From assembly GCF_000264905.1 (NCBI RefSeq), contig NW_006763142.1:165353-229352 (forward strand): a stretch of 64,000 bases of DNA, given 5' to 3'. Positions 8,557 through 20,637 of the stretch are shown in pieces (within the stretch, counting starts at the first letter, position 1; every line of letters begins with the position of its first letter). The DNA comes from Stereum hirsutum FP-91666 SS1. Lineage: Eukaryota > Basidiomycota > Agaricomycetes > Russulales > Stereaceae. The notes below the pieces were generated by a model. That model worked only from the letters and a program-made list of their open reading frames with translations, was not told the origin of the DNA and made no database searches. The translations under genes and the position numbers were made by a program.

Positions 8557-10221
8557 TCAAGCACCACCCAACCCCTTCAACCACTGCTCACTCCTCGCCC
8601 CCGCCTGTATTCTCCTCCCCAGATCTCCTCTCCTCTTTGCCTCGTAGTCTTTGAGATTAGTCACGTAATTCGATCGCCAATCCAGCCACTCATCTCTCCT
8701 CGATCCCACACTAATACTCGCACCATCAGACACGGTTCCAGCGCCCGAAACCAGTCCTGCGCTAATGTCGATCGTATTCCTCCTATCTTCTTCAGGCCAC
8801 ATCTCGCCGTGCTGCTTTCCACTCCAAAAGATGGTAGCGCCACAGGTGCCACAGAACCCTCGATGGGTCCCGGGAGAGGACTCGTACGCCTCGAAGGGAA
8901 GAGAATAACCCTCCGGAAAGCTCGCGCTCGCGGTGCTGGTAATTTGGGGACGTGAGGCGACGGGTAAGTGTGGAACGACCGCGGACCAGGGCACCGTGAC
9001 TGGGTGCGCCTCCGTGTCCTCCGACTCCGACGATCGTGCTGAAGATGGGCGCAGAACGACAGAGATGCACCCCGTAGGCGTAAATACCCACTGCTGCACC
9101 TCCGTACCCGAGCCCCGTCGACAGGAATCACAAGCACACGTCGCAACGAGAAGTCGGTTCCGTTTAGTGGAAGAGTTCCCCGTGTTTCTGTTCGTGACGA
9201 GAGAAGGACGAAGCCACCATACGTCGCGATCGTCGAATTTAGGAGTATCTGTAACTTCCGAATCACGTAGAGCCTGTAGAGCGGCTTGGGAGGTAGAGTG
9301 GGTATGCGCGTGACGGTTGTGAGGCGGAGGGTCGAGTGCTTCTGCCCAAGCGTTCCATGCCTCAGGCGGATAGCTCGACGGGATGTCAGGGGGGGAGATG
9401 AGGAGTGTGACGGTTCTGCAATGACATTGGGCTACGAGTGGGTTTTCCCTCTCGTTTGTATGAGGATTAATGTGTGTCGAGGCGTAGGACAGCTGTGAGA
9501 TGAGTTCTGAGCGAGTAATTCGTGGAGAACCGCGACGGTAGTATGACGGAATCTCGGTTGCGTCCTTCGTCGCGTCGGAATTGGGGAGGGAGTGTCCAGC
9601 AAGCACCGCAACCCCACCGTCTTTGGTATCCTCCACATAAATATGTGAAACGACCTTGAACATCGCTTCGATCGCCTCGCCCTCAGCATCTGCCAGCTCG
9701 AGTGAGCCAGTGGTAACAAACCAAACATCTTCCTCCTTCTGCATCGATATCTTCCCCGCAGTTCCACTGTCGTCTGTGGCATTAGTGGTATGCGAAGGTC
9801 CATCCTCGTCCCCATAATGCATCCACAAACACGTCCCGCACATCCCACAAAAATACCTCGCGGCGGTATCGCTGGACTTGTACCTCCTCAGCGTCTGTGG
9901 CATCTCGCCCATAGGCCACGGACGCTGTGTCCTTTCGGACAGCTGCTTCCGCTTCGAACCATCATTCGAGGAAGTAACGATATTGTCCGCGGCCGCAGAT
10001 ACAGGAGGCAACTTCACCATACTCGCGAAGCAGGTACCTAGAGACGCTCGACACGTCGAACAATGGCATAGATCAAGTGGGAGGGGAAACGAAGAGCGCG
10101 GAAATGCGAGTTTCGTTTGGAAGCCTATGGTAGAGTTCGATCGGATATTGCAGAGACAGGAAGCGGTGAGGGTGACCACATCAGCAGGAGTCGGTCCAGA
10201 CGATGATAGTTTTGTCGTCAT
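8557..10221 (-). CDS. Protein with two GFA/CENP-V (Mss4-like) zinc domains
   Basis: A single uninterrupted frame of 554 aa, unusual in this intron-rich window. It contains two copies of the GFA/CENP-V fold. First copy, roughly residues 15-220: SCLCN, CHCSTCRASLG and YFCGMCGTCLW provide the zinc cysteines. Second copy, roughly 265-490: QCHC, CACDSCRRGSG and FCGTCGATIFW. The family includes glutathione-dependent formaldehyde-activating enzymes, but most fungal members have no proven activity. The spacing between motifs is enlarged by low-complexity inserts. The start was placed at MTTKLSS; an in-frame ATG 36 bases upstream (10257) would add 12 residues without family features. Cytosolic location is likely, as no targeting signal is visible. 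Confidence 0.85.
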   Translation of the reverse strand: MTTKLSSSGPTPADVVTLTASCLCNIRSNSTIGFQTKLAFPRSSFPLPLDLCHCSTCRASLGTCFASMVKLPPVSAAADNIVTSSNDGSKRKQLSERTQRPWPMGEMPQTLRRYKSSDTAARYFCGMCGTCLWMHYGDEDGPSHTTNATDDSGTAGKISMQKEEDVWFVTTGSLELADAEGEAIEAMFKVVSHIYVEDTKDGGVAVLAGHSLPNSDATKDATEIPSYYRRGSPRITRSELISQLSYASTHINPHTNERENPLVAQCHCRTVTLLISPPDIPSSYPPEAWNAWAEALDPPPHNRHAHTHSTSQAALQALRDSEVTDTPKFDDRDVWWLRPSLVTNRNTGNSSTKRNRLLVATCACDSCRRGSGTEVQQWVFTPTGCISVVLRPSSARSSESEDTEAHPVTVPWSAVVPHLPVASRPQITSTASASFPEGYSLPFEAYESSPGTHRGFCGTCGATIFWSGKQHGEMWPEEDRRNTIDISAGLVSGAGTVSDGASISVGSRRDEWLDWRSNYVTNLKDYEAKRRGDLGRRIQAGARSEQWLKGLGGA

Positions 10222-11924
10222 TGCGCGTTCTACTTTACTAGACGTAACAATCAGCATGACTTAAAGCACGGTAGACATCGAGTATGGACCTACGGCTACG
10301 AGCACTCTCACGATAGACTGTCCTTAGGGGTGTAAAGTCAGTAAACAAATAGGTCTCCGAAGAGCCTGAAATTTAATCTCGATGCATCTGTAGAGCCCAT
10401 CATACTTATACTTCCCCGAGGTTCGCTTTGTCAGTGAAGACCCAATGACGTGCACACGACAACATGACCGTGTCATCTGTGATATAGCTCGCGAAAGAAA
10501 AAGTTCAGGCCACAAGCTTGGTTCAGAGACTCTGGATGCTGCCACTGGCATCGATGCTTCTCGCATTTGGTGGTAGATAATTCCCACCGATAATATCCAG
10601 TGTGAGGCCTACTTTAGACAGCCGATAGTCAAGATACTACACCCAACTCTCTTCGTGGAGATGGTCTACGATACGATTGAAGATGATCGGTCTGCGGGAC
10701 TATCCAACAAGCCTTGGCTGGACCATCTGTCGGGAAAGTTATGCAAAATGAGAGGGAGGAGAGATATTCACAAGCACCTTTATCAAACCTTTACCTCCAA
10801 AGCATTTGCGCACCCATGCCGATGTGGCGGAAGGAAGAAAGTTACGTCATCGTCATCACAGCATCATCCCCACCACCGTTGCCGGCTAGGCAGCGTGAAC
10901 AAAGAGTGACGTAGGGATTCGCCCAGAGGAAGGGCGACCTCGAGGCAAAAGCAACAGGCTTCGCTGATGGCGCCGCAGAGCCGGTCAGCAGGACGAGACG
11001 CGAAGTTTGCGCCAAGTCGTGAGTGGCGCACAGAGTCAAACCAAGTTTGCGAGAGCCTATCAAATCACAAGCTCAAAGTGAGGACAATAAGTACGAATGA
11101 ATCATTAATACTGCTAGATATATGCATATGTGTCGTGATCGGATTTTGTGAATTCAACCACGAGGAAGCTTGATTTGCGTTGAATTTGCGGCTCGACCGG
11201 TGTGTGGCCCAGTACCTCGGTCGGCTGGATGTGCATAGAAAGGGAATAATGCACAGCAATGCTATCTAAAATGACTCGCGAGTAGCTAAGTTCTCTACAC
11301 AAGCCTTAAGCTTAAATTGTAGTACTACAGAGTAATATGTATATACATATTAAAAAACTTTCACGAACATCAATGTCGCAAAGGACGAGAAGGCTCTCGG
11401 TAGAGAAACTCAGGACAAAAGTACATTAAAAGCGCGAGCGGCATCATGAGGGTTCGAACCAACCGCCTCACTGACAGCACGGTAGTCATAAACGTCCAAA
11501 TAACCATTCGGCCAAGACTTCTTGTTTGTCTACCTCGCGTAACTTGTTATAACCGTCACTCCATGGCCATGAATGATGTGGTTTTTCCACTCCCCAGCAC
11601 CGAGACCGACTTCAGGCCATTTAAAAATATTTACTTTTTGCAGAAAGCGACATTTTGATTTGTTAGTAGTAAAAGTACCCAAAAATACCCGCGACAAGTC
11701 TCGCCAGGCCATCCATGAGCGAAGGAAATGGCAAGCCCAAAGCGGGCGGAGGGTGGCAGAAACTGTCAGCCCGCCATTCTGGCGATGCCTGCAGGCAGCT
11801 GCAGGCTTGCGTCATACTTTGTTCACGCTCACTTACCACCGTTGCCTTGTCCCCGAGTCTTCCCGTACACACTCCCTAACAATGTTCAAGAAGATATGGC
11901 CACACAAAGCACTTGGAAGGTTAT
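10222..11924. other. Gene-poor stretch before the tRNA
   Basis: Only short, unsupported frames on either strand. It contains a perfect 20-bp palindrome at 11333-11352 and a degenerate tRNA-like stretch around 11447-11535 (minus strand). I see no intact gene or mobile element. Confidence 0.5.
11333..11352. repeat. Perfect 20-bp AT-rich palindrome
   Basis: The sequence reads the same on both strands (10-base arms TAATATGTAT and its complement). It could form a hairpin or bind a dimeric factor, or be chance in AT-rich spacer DNA. Confidence 0.7.
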
Positions 11925-12016
11925 GCTGATATGGCCGAGTCGTTAAGGCGAGTGATTTGAATGTTCTCATTATCACTTGGGCATTGCCCGCGTAGGTTCA
12001 AATCCTGCTGTCAGCG
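11925..12016 (+). tRNA. tRNA-Ser (anticodon UGA) with a 10-nt intron
   Basis: The acceptor stem pairs 11925-11931 with 12009-12015. The D arm reads TGGCCGAGTCGTTAAGGCG and the long variable arm GGGCATTGCCC is typical of serine tRNA. The T arm is GTAGG-TTCAAAT-CCTGC. The anticodon stem AGTGA/TCACT encloses TGA at 11958-11960. An extra 10 bases at 11962-11971 sit between positions 37 and 38, the canonical site of nuclear tRNA introns. Body and loop sequences closely resemble yeast tRNA-Ser(UGA). Confidence 0.9.
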
Positions 12017-12682
12017 CTGAGCATCCGCTGCACAAGCTTGCTATTTTTCGCGCTCGTCCACGTATTATTTCTTGCCCAGTGCCATGATCTGCTGGAGACT
12101 TTGTTGTCATGAACCCCGAGCGTACGAATGATTTTTGCCGCACCCCAATGGAGCCCAGTAGTCATCACGAAACGGAGGTCCAGAAAAAAAGATCATCCGT
12201 AGAGAAAACAAACTCGGGGAAACAAGGTCAAGAGTCCATGTGCAATGCACGTATATGTATCTGAAAGGGGTGGCCAGCTGAACAATATCCTCCATACTAT
12301 AGTCACATTTTCATCTCCATCGACTCCATCCCACCAACTAGAACGGCCTTCGCCTTTTTCACCGCTGAAAATGGCAGGCAAGATTGAAGGACAAACAAGA
12401 TGAGGAATAAGCATTCGAGGGCAGAAGAGAGGACAGAAGTACAACATATCAGAAAGGCGTAACCGTCCAACAGACAGGCGGGCAGACAAACCCGCGATCC
12501 GACAATCAGAATCGAAGACCGAGGACAAGGAGAAGACAAGATTACGGGGACGAAATAAATGAGAACAAAACGAAAACAACGAAGACGAAAGGAATATGCA
12601 TATGGTAGTCGATTGCAGAGCCCGAAGCACAAGCCCAAGCCTTACATTCGCCACTCCAGACGCAGACTGGCAGGCAGACCGC
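12017..12682. other. Intergenic region, 3' flank of the synaptobrevin gene
   Basis: No gene seen. The A-rich end near 12500-12590 lies beyond the SNARE stop codon and probably belongs to its 3' untranslated and termination region. Confidence 0.5.
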
Positions 12683-13716
12683 CTACTTTGTTGCCTTCAC
12701 GATGGAGACGACGATGATGACGATGATGATGGCGATGGCGACGCCGATGATGATGCGCATCTGTTAGATGAGAGCAAAGGGGCGGATTAGACGGACAGTT
12801 GAGCGGCTATTTCGTGATGAAGGGGTAAACGGGGAGGGACGTGCCTTCATATCCTTCCACCTTCATCGAGGGAACAAGCGCAGGACTTCAGCTATGGCAC
12901 ATGGTAGCGGAATGCAACATTTAAGACATACCACATATTCTGCGGAAGGCGAGGGTTAGTCGTTGCAAAAATCAGGACGTGTTAGGGGTACGTACCTTTC
13001 GGACGCGGTTTGCATTTCTGCGGAATCCTTGTGCAGACACGGCCAAGTTATCTGTTATAACGGGCACATACACAAACTCGTTAGCCTCATCGTCATACTC
13101 AATGACTCTCCCGGCGGCAACGCAAGCCCTGAGGCTACATCAGGTCACCTCTGGATCATAAGCACACAGCCTCCCCAACCGGCCGAGCTGCGCGTCCCAT
13201 TCGCTCCCTCCATCCTGATTCTCGATGCCCAGCGCCCTCGCAAGACTGCACGAGACAGAAACTGGGCGGATGTAAGAGTAACGTACCAGTCTTATCCTGC
13301 AGCGAATCCAACCTCTCCTGTCTCTCCGTCACCTTCGTAATGTTGTCGCGCATGATATTCACGGTATCGTCGATTTGCGCCTGAATGGCTGCCGTGCGTG
13401 CGTTGCCCTGTCCACCTGTTTGTTGGGAGGTAGCGCCAGCGGCGGCGTTGGTGTTGGCGGCGGAACCGCCGCGGGGGAGGTATGGGTCGTAAGGCTCAGA
13501 CCTGTATCGTCGTCAAGCAAAGCAAGTTCATATTGACCATAGTTCGTCGCATCATGGAGGATGTCCATTATAAAGCCGAGTAGGAACGATAGAACGAGTT
13601 CAAGGACGAGTGGAGACAGAACAGTCAGCGATTGTAGACTTCATGCGTGTGGGTCGTTGAGGTGATGGGAATTGGGGTGGGAATTGTGCGAGAAAAAGTG
13701 GGAATATTACTGACAT
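12683..13716 (-). CDS. SNC1: Exocytic R-SNARE, synaptobrevin/Snc type
   Basis: A 124-aa synaptobrevin assembled from six coding exons: 13715-13716, 13287-13501, 12996-13051, 12932-12939, 12845-12860 and 12683-12760. The protein starts [14 protein letters not shown], has a Gly/Asn/Ala-rich head, an R-SNARE motif from [17 protein letters not shown] through [19 protein letters not shown] with Arg at the zero layer, the juxtamembrane WWKDMK, and a C-terminal anchor [21 protein letters not shown]. It would sit on secretory vesicles and pair with plasma-membrane t-SNAREs during exocytosis. The structure is odd: the start codon is split AT|G by a 213-bp intron, two microexons of 8 and 16 nt encode the WW region, and the intron after the 16-nt exon has a GC donor. 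All phases close, and the protein matches the family throughout. Confidence 0.9.
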
Positions 13717-16700
13717 GACGGGTCGTAGAGTTTCTGGACAAAAAGGGATGAGAAGGGTGAGTTTGAGAGCGCCGGGCTCGTTGAGGGTGCTATGGACGAA
13801 GAGGAAGGAGACGAAGGGGCTGAGGCTGAGGCTGCGTTCGCTGTCCGGTCGTTGGACAAACTCGGCTGACGACTCACCGCCCCGCAGGCCGGCATCCCAT
13901 GCCGAACGCTGCCCCTTTCGGCCCTGGCCCCGGCCGCTCCAAATTTTGAAGTCGTCGACTATCACTCCATCGGAATCATGCTTTTTGGTCTTGACCATGA
14001 ACCACAGCGTCCTCGACGGTATACTGGCCCTGTTGCTCAGAACGACCAGGTAGGCTTCCCTACACACGCACCATTCTGGGCTTTATTGTTCATCGAAAGC
14101 AAAGCCACCGATAATCTTCAGGTCTTGCCCATGACTCCACTCAGATAAATGCAGGGCTACTGCAGGAGTTATTCCTCATCATATCATTGTCGAGCCTACC
14201 ATATATATCTACTCACGGTGGGGTTGAGAGGCTACTCGAAAATGGAGTGTCTTTGTCTAACATCTAGCCATTGCCCACCTCAGATCAAGGTAACCAGCCC
14301 AATGGAATACCTATGACCAGCCAAGGCACATGCAGGGATCTGTAGAATCATGTGCGGTGCAATGGATCTTCTGTGGCTTTGAATCACTACCACCCGCAAT
14401 CGCACAAACCCTGCGTTACAAGACGAACGTGCTCTGACACACCGACACACTCGGCATAAATCGTGCTCTGCAGCACCCACCAGACGCAGCTCCACTGCTA
14501 TCCAAATATGCTTTACTACCACCAAGGCAGATGCCTTTCCGCTCCGTCATCCATCTTCTGACGTCCTCTTATCTTTGCACCTCACCAGCGCGGCTTTCAC
14601 TCGGGCTCGGCTCGTCTCTGCTATCAATGGTCAGTCTTCGCCACCCACTGACTTTCATTGATGGTCTAGTCAATCCTAGTCGGACGTGTACTTCTGGTCC
14701 TACTCTTATCTTGGGAGTAATTGGTAGGTTTCGTTTGACGGAGTGAAATCAGCTCAGTGAAACCACAAGCACGAAGAACACAGCGGCGAACGTGCAGTGT
14801 GGCGGTGGATCTAGCCACTGTACTCATCAGAGGGCCTACTTACACTCTTTGTATGGAGGAGCCTGATTTCCATGACTACTCTTCGCAGGTATCGACCTGG
14901 TGGGCAAACAGGTCGATCCAGAGATTTGGTCACACCAGGTATTCATGCCCCATGTCTCATTCACCAGCTCAGCGAGCTCTACGATCTAGAGAAGCCTCGC
15001 CATGAGCGACCAAGTGTGACTCACATTCTACATAGCATCCGAGTCAAAAGCACCTCCGTTTCCGGTGGCAGCGACCCGTGTTCGCACTCCACTACAATGC
15101 TCCATCAACTGTATATATATCTGCGTCACTCACAGTGATCTTCACAGCGGTAATAGCGCTGCCAATGAGAGCGTCAACTCGACACACCTGCGCGTCTTCG
15201 GTCTCTGCTCTGCTCTCATCGTCCTGTTTCACGAATTGATACGCTCGGGTGTTCTTTAGAACGTCTCTACATGCGCCAGTTCACATTGTGACACATCAAG
15301 GCAGCAACTGGCAATGCTGCCTTACTTGTATGTGTCGAGGGCGTAATGTGGCGGGACTTCAGGTTGGGTTATAGTTTGTCCACTACTACGTGATCTAGAT
15401 TCTGTCGTTTGAAACGCAGGAGTTTACCTTGTTTCTCCCTTCCGACTGCTATTTACTTTGTCCAGGGAAGAGTTCCGTTGTTCGCTTTGGACTCACCGAT
15501 CCTCTACACTGGCTTCGGTACGCAGGTTCCCGTTGGATGACCTACCCTCAGTTGAACATGGAAGGCAAGTCAAATCTTTCCTCGTCCTTGCTCATATGAT
15601 GTACCGCACACTCACCATCGAGTCTTGGTCGTTGTCAGTCCCCACACCCCATACCGAGTTTTACCATCTTGTCCGTTAGATTGCGCAGACCTATCAGGGA
15701 AATCCAGCGCACAGAGACGATCAGACATTCTTCGCATGACTTCTTCTCCATTTCCGCCTCTCCGTCTCATCAGCGTGTTCGTTGTGAATATGTCACATTC
15801 CTCATGGATGCAATGCCGCTCTATTTACATGTATGCATCGTTCTATCAGGCATGTCCTGTGTTCTCAAATCCTTTTACAGGCTTCATTTCACGCCACTGA
15901 ACATTTTCGAGACCAACTTGGCCCCTTTCGCCACTATCGACGATAATTTCAGGCCTCGCGTTCAACTCGTGCTCTCGCCACCACCCCCTATTCAACGTAT
16001 TATGGTTCGTTCACGGTCACTTTGGCTGCGACCACCCGTGGAACCATCCTAGATCTCTGTTTTGCTTCCATCGTTCTCATCTTCGTTCTCAAGCACGGTT
16101 TAATGTGTGAAGCCGCGGCATGCACTTGGCGACTCCATCTCCTCTACTTACCGAGGTCTTCACATCCGATATGTTCTCTCCTGTCTTGCACCTGCTACTT
16201 CGTACGGCTCCGTAGTGCCTTTCACTATTTCCAACCGGTTTATCAACAGGGCGATGACGCTCCTCGGCGCCCTCGACATCATTGTGGATAGGGCACATTT
16301 CCTTAGTCCGACATTTGTCAATCGTGCGCAGGTACAAACCAATGATGGCAGCGAGAGGGTTTTGTCGAGCAATCGCCAATCCGCCTCGGATTCATACACG
16401 TTGATGAAGCACGAGGCCCAAGCACACTTTCCAGCCTTCCAGCCTTCCAAGCCTACCCCCCGGTGCCATCCATTCGGTCCACTTTGTCTCATCGATGTCG
16501 ACCCGGTCCCAAACTCCGTTTCCGAGATTCGAGGAGAAGCGTCTATTTCCTCAATCACACCAGTAACGTTCTCAGGTCCGGCTTTAGACTAGCCTCGACG
16601 TAGCTCCGCCGGTGCGACTTACCCCTGTAAGACATCTCAGGCTCGGGAGGCTGCACTGGAAGCATTGTGCGCTACTCGACTTATCGTTCATGTCCCGAGC

Positions 16701-17544
16701 GTTCTTATCGGCGTCCATTGTTCTCGTCGCCTCTTCGTTCCTCACGCGACCGGACCTGCAGCGTCGGAAACTATTGCACCATCGCAACACTGTGGCTCTT
16801 GTTCCGACATAGACCTGTGACTACCCATGCTCTGCTGGACGTCCAACTCAGGCCCGTGTCTTGCCTCTATACTGATTGCCTTTAATAGCTGTCGTACATC
16901 ACAAGGGCCCGGGTGGCTGAGGCGCTAAAGTTTGAACCTCGCTTACAACAGGGTACATGGTCATAATCCAGCAAAGGTATCGCAGCGCTGCCACACCTCA
17001 GACCGCAGGATCGAAGAAGACCTTCCGAAATCTGGAATTCCCAACATCTGCCTCATGTGCCGGGGCCATCTCCTGCACTATCGTTATATATGTAACCTCG
17101 TCTCTCGCGTGCCGGTCTTCTTTCGATCCAGCCGCCCTGCTGCTGCTGAGTCGCCACCACCACGACCGGTACCATCCACCGTACTACCCCGGGTCTCTCC
17201 TCTACTCACCGCGGGTCCTCCACCGTGACCGTTTTTTACCTCACCGTGGCCTCGCCGTCTTCGACGACCTGAGCCATTCCGATCGACTCCGTTCTTTACC
17301 GTGCCCGTAGAATCATAAGCAACCTACCCACTCAGCTTGCTGGCTACGGCATGTTTTGAGGCTTTTTCTCTTGGCTAGCTCCGACTGCACTTATCCTCGC
17401 CCCTTTCTCATCTCTCCTGAGCATCCTTTGTTCACGTTCTTCCACACTTATCGTCCTTTGTTTTCTTCGCTTCTCGGTGCATCTACACCTACTGTGCCAT
17501 TTACCTTCTCTCTGCTCATCCGTTGATTTGGCTGCGCCATCGAC
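13717..17544. other. Long stretch without a supportable gene
   Basis: About 3.8 kb with many short, mostly hydrophobic or low-complexity frames that do not join into a recognisable protein on either strand. A tRNA-like start (cgggtggctgaggcgc) near 16908 does not fold into a tRNA. It may be decayed coding DNA or a relaxed intergenic block; I cannot identify a source. Confidence 0.4.
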
Positions 17545-20500
17545 ATGCTCGTACTCTCCCCCTCTTCGACTTGCGATGTCTGTCTCGAGCCATACAGGCT
17601 CGAAGGCGAGAATGCGGACGATTTGCGTTTGCCATGTGCGATAGAGTGTGGACATGTATTCTGTTACGGGTGCGTTTATCCTTCCCTTTCATACCTCCTC
17701 TACGACTCACTTATACTGCATCATTATACAGCTGTATCAACAACCTCGGTCGCCTTTCCTGCCCCCTCTGTCGTAGCTACTACGACCCCCGCTCCGTCCG
17801 ACGCTTACACGTGGATATCCAAATCTGTCCCGACCGCGCGCCTCTTGACTACCACAACCCGGATTCCACCAATGAGCTCGGACTCGTTCATGGTCCTTCC
17901 TCTGAGGCCGTAGAGAAAGCGGAGAAGGTGGTAGGGGTGAATATGGAGGACGAGGGCAAACGGCATTTGACGGCGCAGTTAGTGTCGCTTGTGAGGCAGG
18001 GGGCAGAGGGTCCGGAGTTCCAGGCTATCTTGAAGCAGACGAAGGAGTGGTTGAGGGAACGACCGGATGAGGTATGTGTTGCACACATTCATTCATTTCA
18101 CTGGCCTATTCCTCATTGTCCTTGCTTCAACCCTGTTTTGAATGCATGACCAACTGACGTATTGATATGTCCTTGTTTCTTTACCCGGAATCCGTATTCG
18201 GCTACCGTGATAATCACAGCATTGGGATCTTCGTGCCCTCTACCTCCTCCTCATTCGATATCAGGAGATGTACAAAGAACACCAGAACGCCCAATTGAAG
18301 CTCCACGAACTCAAGAGGGACTATCACGAATCCCAGGGAGAGTCTGTGCAGTTGAGGAAGGAGAAGGATGAATGGAAGGAAAGGGCGGAGATGGAGCAGA
18401 TGGTCGCTCAGCACCAGATCAAGAAGCTGGAGAGTACGCTGGAGGAACAGAGGCAGACGGCGTTGGCGGTGGAGAGGACGCTGAGGGAGCATCACGATCG
18501 GATGGACGAGGAGTGGTCGAAGTAAGTTAAACTCTCCACCTTTGGACTAGCCCTGGTGCTCACTTATCTCTGTCGTTCATGTTGTCCCGTTCAGGAAGGT
18601 GAGCTACCATTTGGATTAGAATGATACTCCAACTTGGCAAACACTAATTCTTTCTTTCTTTCGCAGTATCAATCAGCCTTGAAGGAGATTCGTTCGTTCA
18701 AGGACCAGATCCGTCTCTTGACCTTCAACGGGCCCCATGGCGTCCAAGCCCGTCACTCGCCAGTCCCGGACCGCAACTATCCTTCCATCGACCAGGTCGC
18801 CTTCCCTTCGACGGACCGTCACCTTGACCGCACCCGCCAGATCAAGGCTACGTCCGACGACCACTTCTCTCCCTTAGCGGCCCACCTTTCTCCGTACCCA
18901 GTCATCATGAAGGGCTTCAGTCCGTTGTTCAAAGCCCATGAAGCCGACTCAAGCGACCCCGAAGGTGAAAACGATGACGAGGAAGAGGAGAGCTACGAGT
19001 CTGGAAACGACTACGAGAACGAGCAATCTCGCATGGCCGCCGATGGCGAAAGTCCCGAGGACGGTACTTTGGATAATCCGGACGGATCATCAGAACGCAG
19101 GTCGGACTCCTCACCTCCGCATATGACCCACCGATCGATCACGAAACCTGGTGCGATCCCGATCCCCCACTCGAACCTCACCCGGTTCTACGACGCTCAG
19201 GCGCAGTCACAGTCAGGAGTTACCTCCCAGTCTCCTTCTCAATCGCTATCACATTCGCACTCCCCGGGAAGCAACCCTTCTTCTCACTCCACTTCTCAGT
19301 CGCATTCGAACTCCCACCGTGACTATCCGATCCCCTCTCTCACGCATTCCAACTCGAGTTCAAGCACGATCTCGAGTACGATCTTGACGCCTGACTGTAC
19401 GGGATCTGGTCCTGTTCCAGGAGTGGGAGCAACAGGAGCCGCACCGTCGTCCCTTCCCCATCCCAATCCAGCATCCTACTTTCTCAAACGGCACGAGAAA
19501 CAGCGCGAGCGCGACTACAGCACTCTCCCCCGCCACTACAGCACGTCCAGTACTGGCCCACCCCCAAGTATCCTTTCTTCATCGATCACGAACGCCTCGA
19601 CCACACTTCCTAGGCAGAGCAAGCTCAAGCCTGCCCCGGCACCCACCCCATCTCCCTCATCATCTCCTGAGCCACGGTTTGCAGAGGTAGTAGACTCCGG
19701 CGACGAAGGTGGGAGGATCACACACCGCCGTCAAGTCCTAGACGACCTCCTCACCGACCCCGTTCGACCTATTAACCTCCCTGTCTCTCCTGCGTCTATC
19801 CCTGCCGCCACAATCACTACCGGCGAGTTCCCTTACGAGAAGGATGTCCAGGTCCACGTCGTTAATCCTGCTCGGGAGACCCGCCGAGAATCGGGACGGA
19901 CATCATCGAGGGTGCAAGGGCAGACGGACCGCGACCATACTCGTGACCGGGAGCGGGAGCGGGAGAAGGAGCAGAGGCATTACAGGCCTCAACCCACACC
20001 GTCCCCTGTACCCGCTCCGGTAGTGGCAGATCCGGTACCGACACCGTCCGTTCAAGGTCAACCGAGAGTATCTCACGCCAGCGAAGCAGCTCAAGCCCTT
20101 GAGCGAGAACGCGAACGACGTCGACGCGAGACGCAGTCCCAGAACGGCAACGGTGCTCCTGCGACAGCGCCTTTGGTGACTCCGCTCCGCGAATCGCCTG
20201 CCAGTCGTGCCTCTAATCAACAAGAAGCAGGATCGTACTTCCCGCAGCCTGGCAACATGACGAGTCGAAATGGAACTAGTCGAGGAGCGAACTTCAACGA
20301 GAGTCAGGCGCCAGCGTCAGGTTATAATCAGCAGCCCGGAGAGATGTCTAGGGAGTATAGTCATGAGTCGAGGAACACTTATGAAGGAGAGTATCAGGAA
20401 CCTTCGAGGTCGAAGAGGTCTCAGCGGGAGCAGTTGGAGAGAAAGTCTAGCGGGAGGGAAAGGGAGAGGGAGAGGGAGAGAGACGGTAGGGAACATCGGC

Positions 20501-20637
20501 GCCGTGAGGAAAGAGATAGGGAGAAGGCGAGGGACCGCGATAGGGATAGGGACTACGATCGCGAACGAGATCGTGAGCGTGCTTTAACAGGAGGTGGATT
20601 GACGAGAAGAACCGCGGCTGCCGTTGGAGAGGCGTGA
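17545..20637 (+). CDS. RING-finger protein with coiled coil and long disordered Ser/Pro and Arg/Glu/Asp-rich tail
   Basis: Five exons (17545-17669, 17732-18071, 18265-18521, 18595-18598, 18667-20637) encode 898 aa. An N-terminal C3HC4 RING spans about residues 9-60: CDVC, CGHVFCYGC and, after the first intron, CPLC. Residues about 150-260 form a charged coiled coil (KEHQNAQLKLHELKRDY and onward). The rest is low complexity: an acidic patch, Ser/Gln/His-rich repeats, Pro-rich runs and a C-terminus of RE, RD and DR dipeptides. A RING with a coiled coil suggests an E3 ubiquitin ligase with self-association; no substrate can be inferred. The fourth exon is only GAAG: without it the frame breaks at once, with it SKKYQSALKEIRSFKDQI continues the coiled coil. 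Confidence 0.8.

Noticed and set aside
11447..11535. tRNA-like sequence on the minus strand (GGCCGAATGGTTAT D-arm, GGTTCGAACC T-loop)
   Set aside because: The T stem and acceptor stem do not pair and the anticodon arm has only a short stem; at best a decayed tRNA.
12700..12770. GAT/GAC-rich stretch that looks like a microsatellite
   Set aside because: It is the reverse complement of Ile/Val codons encoding the synaptobrevin membrane anchor.
13600..14067. 155-codon open frame on the minus strand upstream of the synaptobrevin gene
   Set aside because: Low complexity, overlaps the first intron and leader of the synaptobrevin gene, and does not resemble a protein family.
16900..16985. tRNA-Leu/Ser-like start (cgggtggctgaggcgc)
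   Set aside because: No matching T arm, variable arm or acceptor stem follows at the right distance.
20455..20585. AG/GA-rich repeat that looks like simple-sequence DNA
   Set aside because: It lies in frame and encodes the RE/RD-rich C-terminus of the RING protein.
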